Made by a program: the position numbers and the translations under genes
Part shown: positions 12,770-21,596 of the stretch, one piece after another
Position numbering within the stretch: the first letter of the stretch is position 1
Layout of the letters: every line of letters starts with the position of its first letter
NCBI GenBank assembly: GCA_031257955.1
Contig: JAIRNQ010000275.1
Location: forward strand, 1-21,887
DNA from: Deltaproteobacteria bacterium
GTDB lineage: Bacteria; Desulfobacterota; Desulfarculia; Adiutricales; Adiutricaceae
Length of the DNA: 21,887 nucleotides
Direction: 5' to 3'
The notes under the pieces: model-generated
Databases searched by the model: none
What the model was told of the DNA's origin: nothing
The model's input: only the letters and a program-made list of their open reading frames with translations

Positions 12770-15700
12770 ATGATGGCTGAAGGATTCAGACGGTATGGAC
12801 ATTATGTCGCCATTGGCGTTATTGTGGTGTCGTTGGTGGTGATTTTTTGGATATTGCACGAAATCGTACCAAACGAGCTGGATGACAGCAAGGGAGAGGC
12901 CACGGTCGGGAACTATCTAACCGACTTCCGAATGATCCCCGGTGTGACTGGGGACGAGGTCGAGGCCATCATGGGCTTGGGCAATCGGAAGTTGGTTTTT
13001 GGGACCCTTAGGAGCGGCAAGGCCTATACCAACTCGGACGGTTCGGATGCCGGGTTTTTGGTGAAGCTTACCCATGCCCTGTCGGACATGTTCGATTTGA
13101 ACATAAGCCACGTTTTCGTGGACGAAAGCGAGCTGGGCAAGGCCTTGGCCGACGGCCGGATTGATCTGGCCTGCGAGATTGAGAAGGACGAGGGCTGGGA
13201 GTTCATCCGGACCGAGAGTCCCATTTTCAGTAGGCAGATAGGCGAGTTTAGGGTAATCAAAGACAACGACGACGCCGGGTACGTGACCGAGGATGGTTTG
13301 GTCCGCTACGGTTTCCTGGAAAACTCGGCCGTGGCCGGGCTGGTAATGAAAGACTGGGAACGGGCCATTTCGCCGGTCTATTACCAAAATTACGAAGAGG
13401 CGGCCCAGGGCTTACTGGCCGGGGAGATCGTCGCCTTTTACGATGAGTCCAACGCTTTCATATATTTTAAGCAATATGACGATATCGGCAGTCGATATTA
13501 CTTCCCTTCGACCGATAGCTATAGCTATCTGATGACCGGGGATCCGACCCTAAAACCCTTGATCTCGGTCGCCCAGAAGTTTTTGGTCTCCGGGGGAGGC
13601 CGGTATTTGTTCGTCCTTCACGTCCGCAGCATGGACGATTACCGAAAAAAGTACTTCGAGGAGGCCTTAAACCCGGAACAGAAAACTTTGCTAAATGAGC
13701 TCAGGCAGTCGAGAAAACCCATAAGGGTGGCCCTGGACCCGGAGAACTACCCGGAGAGCTTTTACAATACCAGGACCAAGAGGTTTGAGGGCATCGCCGT
13801 GGACGCCTTGGAGGCCATGTCCTTGTTTACCGGGCTAAGCTTCGAGACGGTTACCGGGCCCGAAGTGAGTAGGGTCGGGTCCATAATGTTATTGCAAAAC
13901 GGCGGGGCCGACGTCCTGACCAGCCTGGATTTCGATCCCCTGGACGCCAGCCGGTTCATCTCCGGCCGGGTACCCTTGAGCCTGGACAAGTATGCCCTTT
14001 TGGGTAAAAGCTGGCACCCGGAGTTGTTCTTTAGCCAAGTGCCTTACGTCAAAGTTGGCCTGGTTAAATTCTTGCGCTTTAGCGACGTCTATAGGGCCAG
14101 AACCCCGGACTCGGACAACGTTATCGAGTTCGCCACCATGGACGAAGCCATCGAAGCCCTGGACTCCGGAAAGATCGATTACGCCATGGCCTCCCTAAAC
14201 GTTTTGAGAAGCTTAACCAATTTTAAGGAGGAGCCGAATTATAAGCTGGCCTTGGCCTTCGACGAGGAAGAACCATCGTTTTTCCATTACGCCGCCGAAA
14301 ACGAAGGGCTTCGAAATTTGATGGACGTGGCCTTGGAAATCGTGGATTTGGAAAGGATTCAGACCCTGTGGAGCGGGAAAACCTTTAACTACCGGCAAAA
14401 GTTCATTAAAGACATCTTGCCTCTGGTGGCCCTGTTTTTGGCCCTATTGCTGGCTTGGGTGGTGGCCCTGATCCGGGCCAACCAAAGGAATCGAAAGCTC
14501 AACCAAAACCTGGGCCTACTGGTGGAAGCCCGGACCGTGGAACTGGTGAACGCCCAAACCGAATTGATAATGGAAAAGGGCCTCTTGAGCCAGATACTGG
14601 ATTCTTGCCCGGTCAGTCTGATCATAGCCAGGGAAAACCGCATCCTCTTCATCAACCCCTTTGCTCGGGCCTTTTTTGGGAAAAACGTTGGCGACGCTTG
14701 GTCGGATACTTTCCTCGATAAGACAATCATTCGCGATTACATGCTTTTGTTAAGCGGCGAGGAAAAGATCAACTGGAAACCCATAAGGGTTAGGAAGGCC
14801 AACGGGGAGGTAAGCGAGGCCTTGCTAAACTGCTTCTGTTGCGAATTCAAGGGGCAAAAGGCGCGAATGTTCTGGCTAAACGACGTGACCGAGCTCAGAA
14901 ACAAAGCCAAGGAACTGGTCGAGGCCAAGAAAGTTGCCGAGAATAGCTCCAAGGCCAAGAGCGAGCTTTTGGCTAACATGAGCCACGAGATTAGGACGCC
15001 AATGAACGCCATTTTGGGTTTGTCGGGACTGGCTTTGGAAACCGAGCTGGACGAGGTCCAAAGGGATTATCTGGAAAAGATTACCGGGGCCACCGAGTCG
15101 CTTTTGGGGATCATTAACGACATATTGGACTTTTCCAAAATCGAGGCCGGCAAACTGTCCATGGAGATTATTCCCTTCACGCTGGAAGAGGTGCTGGAAA
15201 AGTCTTTAAACCTGTTCGTCTTTAGGGCCAAGGAGAAAAAACTGGAATTACTGTTGTCGGTCGATCCCACAACCCCAAATCGGCTCACCGGCGATCCGCT
15301 GAGGCTGGGGCAGATCATAAACAACCTTATCGGGAACGCCATAAAGTTCACCTCCCGGGGCTGCGTAAAGTTGGAGGTCGGTCCGGCCACCGAGGGGGAA
15401 GCCGAAGAGACCTTGGGGTCGGTGGTAAGGGCCAACCGGGGAATGGTTCCGCGAGGTGGGAGCGGGGAGGCGTTGGGAGACGGCCCAGGCGAGACGGGAG
15501 AGAATACCGGCGAGGCGCCCGGCGGCAAGGCCAAGATGCCCGTTCTGTTGGCGGACAAAGGGGACGCCGGGGAACGGGTGTGCTTGCGGTTCACGGTGGT
15601 GGACACGGGCATAGGGATTAATTCCGAGCAGGGGGCAAAGTTGTTCCAGGCTTTTACCCAGGCCGATTCTTCCTTTACCAGGCGCTATGGGGGCACGGGC

Positions 15701-16693
15701 TTGGGGCTTAGCATCAGTCGGGGCTTGGCCGAACAAATGGGCGGAAAAATTTGGGCCGAGGGCGTCCCGGGAAAAGGTAGCCGTTTTGCCTTCACCGCCA
15801 CCTTCGGTCGGGTGGGCAGAAAAACCTACTCGGCGGCCCGTCCAGAGTTCAATGGCCGAAAGGTGTTGGCCGTGGACGGCTACGAACCGGCTTTGGAAGT
15901 TTTGATTAAAAATTTAAACGATCTTGGTTTTGCGGCCAGCGGCGTCGGGGGGATCGAGGAAGCCTTGCGGGTGGTTGCTGGCCCGAAGGGTCAGGGGCTG
16001 GAAGTGGTCGTAATCGCTGAGGCGGACGGCCAAGAGGTCGGTTTGGGACTGGCCGAGGAGATAGGTAAATTGCCCGCCCCCAGGCCGGCCGTGGTATTGG
16101 TTACCGCCAGCGACGTATCCAAGGCCAGGGAAGCGGCCGGGAGACTGGGAGTGGCCAAAGTCATGGCCAAGCCGGTGTCGCCCAGGGGCTTGGCCGAAGC
16201 CCTGGGGGTGGCTCTGGAATTGCCGCCGGCCACGGACCGTAAAGGCCAGGCGACCGCCAAGAGTAAAAAAGGCTTCGCTGAAATAGATAAAATTAAAGGC
16301 GCCAAGATACTCTTGGCCGAGGATAACGAAGTTAATCAGCTGGTGGCCACCAGGCTCTTGAACAACGCCGGGTTTAGGGTCGAGGTGGCCTCCAACGGGC
16401 TGGAGGCCGTGGGCATGGTCAAGGAAAACGAATACGATCTGGTTTTGATGGACATCCAAATGCCTGAGATGGACGGGCTGACGGCCAGCCGGGCCATCAG
16501 GAAGCTGCCTGGGATGGAAGGTCTGCCCATCGTGGCCATGACCGCCCACGCCATGAGTGGGGACAAGGAGGTGAGTTTGGCCGCCGGCATGAACGACCAC
16601 GTTACCAAACCCATAAACGTCAAGGAGCTTTTGGTGGCGCTGAACCGGTGGATAGATCCGGCCAAGATACGAGGTGAGGCCAAGAGCGCCTGA
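12770..16693 (+). CDS. BvgS-like hybrid sensor histidine kinase
   Basis: A 1307-residue inner-membrane sensor. Order: TM1 (about 12–31); two periplasmic bacterial solute-binding (SBP_bac_3-like) domains (about 60–290 and 310–540); TM2 (about 548–567); PAS-like region (about 605–715); HisKA with phospho-acceptor H739 in SHEIRTPMN; HATPase with NLIGNAIKFT, DTGIGI and RRYGGTGLGLSIS; a degenerate receiver (about 1028–1152); and an intact receiver with phospho-acceptor D1228 in LVLMDIQMPEMDG. The degenerate receiver lacks the acceptor Asp (VVVIAEADG) and one acidic-pocket residue. No Hpt domain follows, so a separate phosphotransfer protein would be needed for output. A roughly 60-residue Gly/Glu-rich insert (about 873–940) sits inside the ATPase domain between the N and G1 boxes. 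ATG at 12770 (a second at 12773) follows GAGG. The ligand is unknown; amino acids or similar small solutes are usual for such domains. Confidence 0.9.
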   Translation: MMAEGFRRYGHYVAIGVIVVSLVVIFWILHEIVPNELDDSKGEATVGNYLTDFRMIPGVTGDEVEAIMGLGNRKLVFGTLRSGKAYTNSDGSDAGFLVKLTHALSDMFDLNISHVFVDESELGKALADGRIDLACEIEKDEGWEFIRTESPIFSRQIGEFRVIKDNDDAGYVTEDGLVRYGFLENSAVAGLVMKDWERAISPVYYQNYEEAAQGLLAGEIVAFYDESNAFIYFKQYDDIGSRYYFPSTDSYSYLMTGDPTLKPLISVAQKFLVSGGGRYLFVLHVRSMDDYRKKYFEEALNPEQKTLLNELRQSRKPIRVALDPENYPESFYNTRTKRFEGIAVDALEAMSLFTGLSFETVTGPEVSRVGSIMLLQNGGADVLTSLDFDPLDASRFISGRVPLSLDKYALLGKSWHPELFFSQVPYVKVGLVKFLRFSDVYRARTPDSDNVIEFATMDEAIEALDSGKIDYAMASLNVLRSLTNFKEEPNYKLALAFDEEEPSFFHYAAENEGLRNLMDVALEIVDLERIQTLWSGKTFNYRQKFIKDILPLVALFLALLLAWVVALIRANQRNRKLNQNLGLLVEARTVELVNAQTELIMEKGLLSQILDSCPVSLIIARENRILFINPFARAFFGKNVGDAWSDTFLDKTIIRDYMLLLSGEEKINWKPIRVRKANGEVSEALLNCFCCEFKGQKARMFWLNDVTELRNKAKELVEAKKVAENSSKAKSELLANMSHEIRTPMNAILGLSGLALETELDEVQRDYLEKITGATESLLGIINDILDFSKIEAGKLSMEIIPFTLEEVLEKSLNLFVFRAKEKKLELLLSVDPTTPNRLTGDPLRLGQIINNLIGNAIKFTSRGCVKLEVGPATEGEAEETLGSVVRANRGMVPRGGSGEALGDGPGETGENTGEAPGGKAKMPVLLADKGDAGERVCLRFTVVDTGIGINSEQGAKLFQAFTQADSSFTRRYGGTGLGLSISRGLAEQMGGKIWAEGVPGKGSRFAFTATFGRVGRKTYSAARPEFNGRKVLAVDGYEPALEVLIKNLNDLGFAASGVGGIEEALRVVAGPKGQGLEVVVIAEADGQEVGLGLAEEIGKLPAPRPAVVLVTASDVSKAREAAGRLGVAKVMAKPVSPRGLAEALGVALELPPATDRKGQATAKSKKGFAEIDKIKGAKILLAEDNEVNQLVATRLLNNAGFRVEVASNGLEAVGMVKENEYDLVLMDIQMPEMDGLTASRAIRKLPGMEGLPIVAMTAHAMSGDKEVSLAAGMNDHVTKPINVKELLVALNRWIDPAKIRGEAKSA

Positions 16694-16733
16694 CCGGAAA
16701 ATTTATGGCGTTATATCGGTAGCCGAAAAAATG

Positions 16734-16769
16734 AACCCGGCCTGGGAAGAACCCCAGGCCGGGTTTTTT
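16734..16769 (+). terminator. Terminator between convergent kinase and purD genes
   Basis: A perfect 13-bp stem (AACCCGGCCTGGG with its complement) and 6-base loop AAGAAC are followed by T residues. On the minus strand the same stem is followed by CATTTTTT, so it could serve purD as well. Confidence 0.9.
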
Positions 16770-16792
16770 GATTGGGGGCGAGAGGCCGGAGG

Positions 16793-18106
16793 TCACTCGA
16801 GGTCGTAGAGGGGGCCCTGGTTGATGGCCTTGGCCCCGATGTCGGAGCGGTAGTGGGCGCCTTCGAAGTGGATGGCCGAGACGGCCTTGTAGGCCTTGTC
16901 GATGGCCTGATTGAGGCTGTTGCCGCAGCCGGTGACGCCTAGAACCCGGCCGCCGCTGGTCAGGGAGGTTTCCACCCAGCTGTCTTTTCCGCCCTGGGAG
17001 ACCTTGCGGGGGAGCTTGGTTACGCCGGCCTCAAAAACGACCACGTCGTCCATTGCCTTGGCTTCTTCGAGTCCGGTAATGGTTTCGCCGGTGGCGTAGG
17101 GACCCGGGTAGCCTTTGGAACTCATGACCACGCAGACTGCGGACCGTTTGTCCCAGCTCAGGTCGATCTCATGGAGGGTGCCGTTGGCGGCGGCCAAGAG
17201 GGTCTTGGCCAGATCGCCCTTGAAGAGGGGCATCAAGGCCTGGGTCTCGGGATCGCCGAAGCGGGCGTTAAACTCCAAAAGTTTGGGACCGGAGAGGGAA
17301 ATCATCAACCCGGCGTAGAGAAGGCCCTGGAAGGGGGTACCCTCGGCGGCAAGTCCGGCCACGGCCGGCTCCATGATGGTCTCCATTATAATTTTTTCGA
17401 GCTTCGGGGTGCACAGCGGGGCCGGGGAGTAGGCCCCCATGCCGCCGGTGTTGGGCCCGCGGTCGTTGTCGAAGATGGCCTTGTGGTCCTGGGTCGAGGG
17501 GAGGGGTATCAGGGTCTGCCCGTCGGTCAGGACAAAAAAGGAAAGCTCCTCGCCGGCCAAGTATTCCTCGACGATGATGCGGCTGGCCGCCTCCATCTTG
17601 GCCAGCTCGGCCAGGGCCGCCCGGGCCTTTTCGAGGTTGCCGCAGATAAAGACTCCTTTGCCCGAGGCCAAGCCGTCGGCCTTCAGGACAATGGGGTAAG
17701 AGGCGTCTTTAATGTAGTTCTTCGCTTCGGCCGGATCGTAAAAGACCGCATAGTTGGCCGTGGGCAAGTTGTGGCGGATCATGAAATCTTTGGCGAAGAC
17801 CTTGGAGCCCTCAATCTTGGCTGCCTCGGACGAGGGCCCAAAGACGGCCAACCCCTGGCTTCTCAAGGAATCGGCCAAGCCAAGAACCAACGGGAGTTCC
17901 GGGCCGATGACGGTCAGATCCGGACGCATCTCCCTGGCCAGGGCGGTAAGGCCCTCAATGTCGTCGACGGCTATGGGTTTTGTCTCCCCCAGCTCGGATA
18001 GGGCCGTGCTGCCCGGCGCCGACAAGAGGGTGACTTTCGGGTTTTTGCGAAGTTGCCAGGCCAAGGCGTGTTCGCGCCCGCCGGATCCGATTAAAAGTAT
18101 GCGCAT
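16793..18106 (-). CDS. purD: Phosphoribosylamine–glycine ligase (GAR synthetase)
   Basis: This cytosolic ATP-grasp enzyme joins glycine to phosphoribosylamine in the second step of purine synthesis. All hallmarks are present in a 437-residue protein: GSGGREHAL at residues 7–15, VIGPELPLVLGL at 66–77, KADGLASGKGVF at 142–153, DHKAIFDNDRGPNTGGMGAY near 207–226, and LEFNARFGDPETQ at 277–289. The length is normal for the family. The start at 18106 gives the exact conserved N-terminus MRILLIGSGG, with GGTGG upstream. It follows alaS on the same strand after a 152-bp gap and is not next to other pur genes. It converges with the hybrid kinase at a shared terminator. One of its products, GAR, is later formylated with 10-formyl-THF, the metabolite made by folD/fchA; that link is metabolic, not an operon. 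Confidence 0.96.
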   Translation of the reverse strand: MRILLIGSGGREHALAWQLRKNPKVTLLSAPGSTALSELGETKPIAVDDIEGLTALAREMRPDLTVIGPELPLVLGLADSLRSQGLAVFGPSSEAAKIEGSKVFAKDFMIRHNLPTANYAVFYDPAEAKNYIKDASYPIVLKADGLASGKGVFICGNLEKARAALAELAKMEAASRIIVEEYLAGEELSFFVLTDGQTLIPLPSTQDHKAIFDNDRGPNTGGMGAYSPAPLCTPKLEKIIMETIMEPAVAGLAAEGTPFQGLLYAGLMISLSGPKLLEFNARFGDPETQALMPLFKGDLAKTLLAAANGTLHEIDLSWDKRSAVCVVMSSKGYPGPYATGETITGLEEAKAMDDVVVFEAGVTKLPRKVSQGGKDSWVETSLTSGGRVLGVTGCGNSLNQAIDKAYKAVSAIHFEGAHYRSDIGAKAINQGPLYDLE

Positions 18107-18201
18107 GATTCACCACCGGCAACCAAAGCCAAGCCCGACGGGCCTGATTTCGGCAAGCGTTTGATATGTTCGTTAATAGACCGTTCCAAAATAACCGCGG
18201 C

Positions 18202-18225
18202 GCTCCCGACCGGGGATCCGGGAGC
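18202..18225 (-). other. GC hairpin between alaS and purD
   Basis: GCTCCCG and CGGGAGC form a 7-bp stem with a 10-base loop just after the alaS stop. On the minus strand it is followed by a GC-rich stretch and only a short TTATTTT, so it is at best a weak or attenuating terminator. Confidence 0.4.
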
Positions 18226-18258
18226 TAGCCAGTTTGGGCCAAAACTCTGGTCTTGGGC

Positions 18259-20925
18259 TCAGCCCAGGACTAGGGTTTGGGCCAGTTCCAGGGCCTTGTC
18301 CAGGCCAGAGACGTCGGGTCCGCCGGCTTGGGCCAGCTCGGCCTTGCCGCCGCCTTTGCCGCCCACAACCGGGGCGATCTTGGAGATCAGATCTCCGGCC
18401 TTATGGTCGGCCAGTTGGTCTTTCCCGACCATGGCCAGAAGAAGGGCCTTGCCGTCCGGGGACTCGGCGGCCAGGACGACAACGGAATTGGGGCCTATCT
18501 TGTCCCGGACGGCGTCGCCGACTTCCCGCAAGGACTTGGGATCTTCGGCCGAGACCTTGGCCGCCAGAAAGGTAAGCCGGCCGGTCGTTTTGGCCAGTTT
18601 TACCAGAGCCGTTAAGTCCGGGCCCATGTCGGCCTTGGCCGGGCCCTTTTCCAGTTCCTTAACCCTGGCCTGGAGTTTCTTGACGCGGTCGAGGAGTTCG
18701 GAGGGCGGGGACTTCATGAACTGGCACAGCTCGCGGCTTTGCTCCCGTTGGCCTTGAATCTCCCTTATGGCCTCTGCGCCGGTCAGGCACTCCAGCCTCC
18801 TGACCCCGGCCGAAACGGCCGATTCCGAAACGACGATGAAGGTTCCCAGAGTACCGGTGGCGGTGGCGTGGGTGCCGCCGCAAAGCTCCCTGGATGGGCC
18901 CATGGAGACCAGCCGGACCTCTTCCCCGTAGCGCTCCTCGAAAAGGGCCATGGCCCCGGAGCGAACGGCGCTGTCCATATCGGTCAGCTCGGTTAGGACC
19001 GGAAAGTCGGCCCTTACGTCGGCGTTAACCAGGCGCTCGATTTCCTCCAGCTCGGCCGCCCCCACGGCCTTGTCGTGGGTGAAGTCGAAGCGAAGCCGGT
19101 CGTGGGCCACCATGGAGCCGGCTTGGCGGACGTGCTCGCCCAAGGTCAACCTCAGGGCCCGATGGAGAAGGTGGGTGGCGGTGTGGTTGGCGGCCGTGGC
19201 CAAACGGCGTTTTTCGTCCACGCTAAGGGTGGCCGGCAGGTCGGCCCGGATTTCGCCCCTTTCGACCACGCCCTGGTGAAGGAAAAAGCCCGAACCCGGG
19301 GCCTTGGAGACCTCGATGACCGAGACGGAGCCTTCGGGGAAGGCGATGTTGCCCACGTCGCCCTCCTGGCCGCCGCTGGTGGCGTAAAAGGGCGTTTCCG
19401 GAAAAACCAGCGTCACCTCGTCGCCTTCCTTGGCCGTCTCGGCCCGTTCCTCGCCCTTAAAGAGCAAATGGGCTTTGGCTTCCTGAAGGGTAAGGCTCCC
19501 GTAGCCGGTAAAGGTCTGGCTGAGGCCATTGGCCGTAAGCCCGTTTATGGCCTCAAGGATCTTGTCGGTTTTTATGGCGCCGGCTTTCCAGGCCGCCCGG
19601 CCCTTGGCCCGTTGCTCTTCCATGGCCTCATGGAAGCCAGCCTCGTCAACGATAAGATTGTTTTCCCTAGCCACATCGGCCACTAGATCGACCGGAAAGC
19701 CATAAGTGTCATAGAGTTTGAAGGTCAGCGATCCGGGAATGGTGTTGCCCTTTGCTTTTTTAATACCCTCAATGGCCTCGGTCAGGAGTGACAAGCCAGA
19801 CCCCAAGGTTTCGATAAAACGTTCCTCCTCGCCGGAGACGACCTTGGAGATGTAGGCGGCGTTATCGACCAGATCCGGGAAGGCGTGCCCCAAATTGTCT
19901 ATGACCGCCCCGACCATTTCGGCCAGGAAGGGTTTGGTTAAGCCCAGCTTGCGGCCATGTCGGACAGCCCGGCGGAGGATGCGCCTGAGAACGTAACCCC
20001 GGCCCAGGTTTTCGGGCCTGACCCCGTCGCCGATAAGGAAGGTTACCGCCCTCGAGTGGTCGGCGATGACCCGCAGAGAGACGTTGGTTTGGAAGGTCGG
20101 CTCGTTGGGGCCCACGGCGCTACCGTACTCGTAGGGGCAATTGGCCAGCTGGGAAATTTTGTTCAGCAAAGGCCTAAACAGATCCGTCTCGAAATTGCTT
20201 TGCGCCCCGGTTAAAGCCGCCGTCATGCGCTCCAGGCCCAGGCCGGTGTCGATGGAAGGCTTGGGTAACGGATTCATTTGGCCGGACTGGTCCCGCTCGA
20301 ACTGCATGAAGACCAAATTCCAGATCTCCAGGTAGCGATCGCAATCGCAACCGGGGCCGCAGTCGGGCCGACCGCAGCCCAGCTCCGGGCCTTGGTCGAT
20401 GTAGATCTCGCTGCAGGGCCCGCAGGGTCCGGTGTCGCCCATGGCCCAGAAATTGTCCTTCTCGCCCAACCTGAGAATCCGTTCATTGGGAAGACCGGCC
20501 ACTTTGCCCCAGAGCCCAAAGGCCTCGTCGTCGTCCTTGTAAACCGAGGCGTAGAGCCTATCCTTGGGCAGTCCGTATTTAACCGTCAGCAGCTCCCAGG
20601 CGTATTCGATGGCCAGCTCCTTGAAATAATCGCCGAAGGAGAAGTTACCGAGCATCTCAAAGAAAGTGTGGTGCCTGGCCGTGTAGCCAACGTTCTCCAA
20701 GTCGTTGTGTTTGCCGCCGGCCCGGACGCATTTTTGGAAGGTCACGGCCCGGTTGTAGTCGCGTTTTTCCTCCCCGGTGAAGATGCGCTTAAATTGGACC
20801 ATGCCGGCGTTGGTGAAGAGGAGGGTGGGATCGTCGCGGGGTACCAACGAGCTTGAGGGCACGCGGCGGTGGCCACGTTCGGCGAAGAAGTCGGTAAAAA
20901 TATTTCTGATGATTTTAGAGTCCAT
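18259..20925 (-). CDS. alaS: Alanine–tRNA ligase
   Basis: This 888-residue cytosolic class II synthetase charges tRNA-Ala and edits mischarged Ser/Gly. The aminoacylation domain contains FTNAGMVQFK, HNDLENVGYT, HTFFEMLGNFSFGDYF and GLGLERM. The editing domain has its zinc-site HTATHLLH near residue 578 and CGGTHATATG near 680. The C-Ala domain follows with its glycine-rich GGKGGGK near 860. A cysteine-rich stretch (CGRPDCGPGCDC, about 183–194) sits in the catalytic domain, as in many bacterial AlaRS. The start is ATG at 20925 with AGGA upstream. recA lies upstream on the same strand, a neighbourhood seen in Desulfovibrio and relatives, but here a 671-bp spacer with a recA terminator and a minisatellite separates them, so alaS probably has its own promoter. 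Confidence 0.97.
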   Translation of the reverse strand: MDSKIIRNIFTDFFAERGHRRVPSSSLVPRDDPTLLFTNAGMVQFKRIFTGEEKRDYNRAVTFQKCVRAGGKHNDLENVGYTARHHTFFEMLGNFSFGDYFKELAIEYAWELLTVKYGLPKDRLYASVYKDDDEAFGLWGKVAGLPNERILRLGEKDNFWAMGDTGPCGPCSEIYIDQGPELGCGRPDCGPGCDCDRYLEIWNLVFMQFERDQSGQMNPLPKPSIDTGLGLERMTAALTGAQSNFETDLFRPLLNKISQLANCPYEYGSAVGPNEPTFQTNVSLRVIADHSRAVTFLIGDGVRPENLGRGYVLRRILRRAVRHGRKLGLTKPFLAEMVGAVIDNLGHAFPDLVDNAAYISKVVSGEEERFIETLGSGLSLLTEAIEGIKKAKGNTIPGSLTFKLYDTYGFPVDLVADVARENNLIVDEAGFHEAMEEQRAKGRAAWKAGAIKTDKILEAINGLTANGLSQTFTGYGSLTLQEAKAHLLFKGEERAETAKEGDEVTLVFPETPFYATSGGQEGDVGNIAFPEGSVSVIEVSKAPGSGFFLHQGVVERGEIRADLPATLSVDEKRRLATAANHTATHLLHRALRLTLGEHVRQAGSMVAHDRLRFDFTHDKAVGAAELEEIERLVNADVRADFPVLTELTDMDSAVRSGAMALFEERYGEEVRLVSMGPSRELCGGTHATATGTLGTFIVVSESAVSAGVRRLECLTGAEAIREIQGQREQSRELCQFMKSPPSELLDRVKKLQARVKELEKGPAKADMGPDLTALVKLAKTTGRLTFLAAKVSAEDPKSLREVGDAVRDKIGPNSVVVLAAESPDGKALLLAMVGKDQLADHKAGDLISKIAPVVGGKGGGKAELAQAGGPDVSGLDKALELAQTLVLG

Positions 20926-21127
20926 TGAATCATTCCTAACGAACGGTTAAAAAGGCCGCTATTGGATCCCAGACTGATCTATTGGCTACCCAGGAGGCCT
21001 TTGGCTCGACCCCGGTCGGGGAGGCCGGAAAACCAAAGGCCAAACAAAGGGATCGTGACCGAAATCATTATAGCCGAAAAGGCGCCGGTCGGAGAAAAAA
21101 TCGGGTAAAGCCAAGGCTCAGCCCACC
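20926..21127. other. alaS upstream spacer
   Basis: No gene is seen. It should contain the alaS promoter on the minus strand, but I find no clear pair of -35/-10 boxes. A CCCCGGTCGGGG palindrome lies near 21010. Confidence 0.45.
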
Positions 21128-21254
21128 GAACGGACCCCCCGATCGGCCATAGAACGGCTCCCCGATCGGCCATCGAACGGCTCCCCGATCGGCCATCGAA
21201 CGGCCCCTGAACGGCTCCCCTGAACGGCTCCCCGATCGGCCATCGAACGGCCCA
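21128..21254. repeat. 23-bp minisatellite between recA and alaS
   Basis: The unit starts GAACGGCTCCCCGATCGGCC and ends ATC. Full copies lie at 21128–21151 (24 bp, variant), 21152–21174, 21175–21197 and 21222–21244; the second, third and last are identical. Two short partial copies (21198–21208 and 21209–21221) and a fragment at 21245 break the array. Each unit contains the palindrome CGATCG. As 23 is not a multiple of three and the units are contiguous, it is neither coding nor CRISPR. Confidence 0.88.
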
Positions 21255-21469
21255 CCGAAGGAGCGGGGCGGTGGCCCCGAAACCCAAAACCGAGGGGATA
21301 AGCCCTTGCGCCAGCGTGTCTCATGCTACTAAAGAATTCCCTCGGAGTGGCTGCGGCCTGAGAACTCGCCTAAGCCAAGCGTCGAAAGTTTCGAGACCCA
21401 CGGCAATAGATCGAACGCCTCCCCAATAATCCCAGTCCACAAATACGTCGCCTCCCGAAGAACCGGGAT
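21255..21469. other. Spacer downstream of the recA terminator
   Basis: GC-rich DNA with no frame resembling a protein family and no RNA gene that I recognise. There is no recX between recA and alaS. Confidence 0.5.
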
Positions 21470-21510
21470 AAAAAAAACGCGGCTCTCGATCCGGAGAATC
21501 GAAAGCCGCG
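21470..21510 (-). terminator. Rho-independent terminator of recA
   Basis: On the minus strand CGCGGCTTTCGAT pairs with ATCGAGAGCCGCG (13 bp, one U·G) around a 7-base loop and runs into eight T residues. It lies about 87 bp after the recA stop. Confidence 0.93.
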
Positions 21511-21596
21511 ATACGAGATTGGGCCAAGTCTCGGGAGGACCGGGGCTTGGCTAGTTAGTCGCGCTGAAGGGGGGTCGGGGATAAGGCCCGGGTTCC

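Noticed and set aside
15914..16600. Minus-strand 228-codon frame within the kinase gene
   Set aside because: Antisense of the receiver domains; no family resemblance of its own.
17171..18001. Plus-strand 276-codon frame
   Set aside because: Antisense shadow of purD, which is unambiguous by motif.
20926..21127. T-box leader before alaS
   Set aside because: No T-box motif or antiterminator pair is visible, and such leaders are rare outside Gram-positive lineages.
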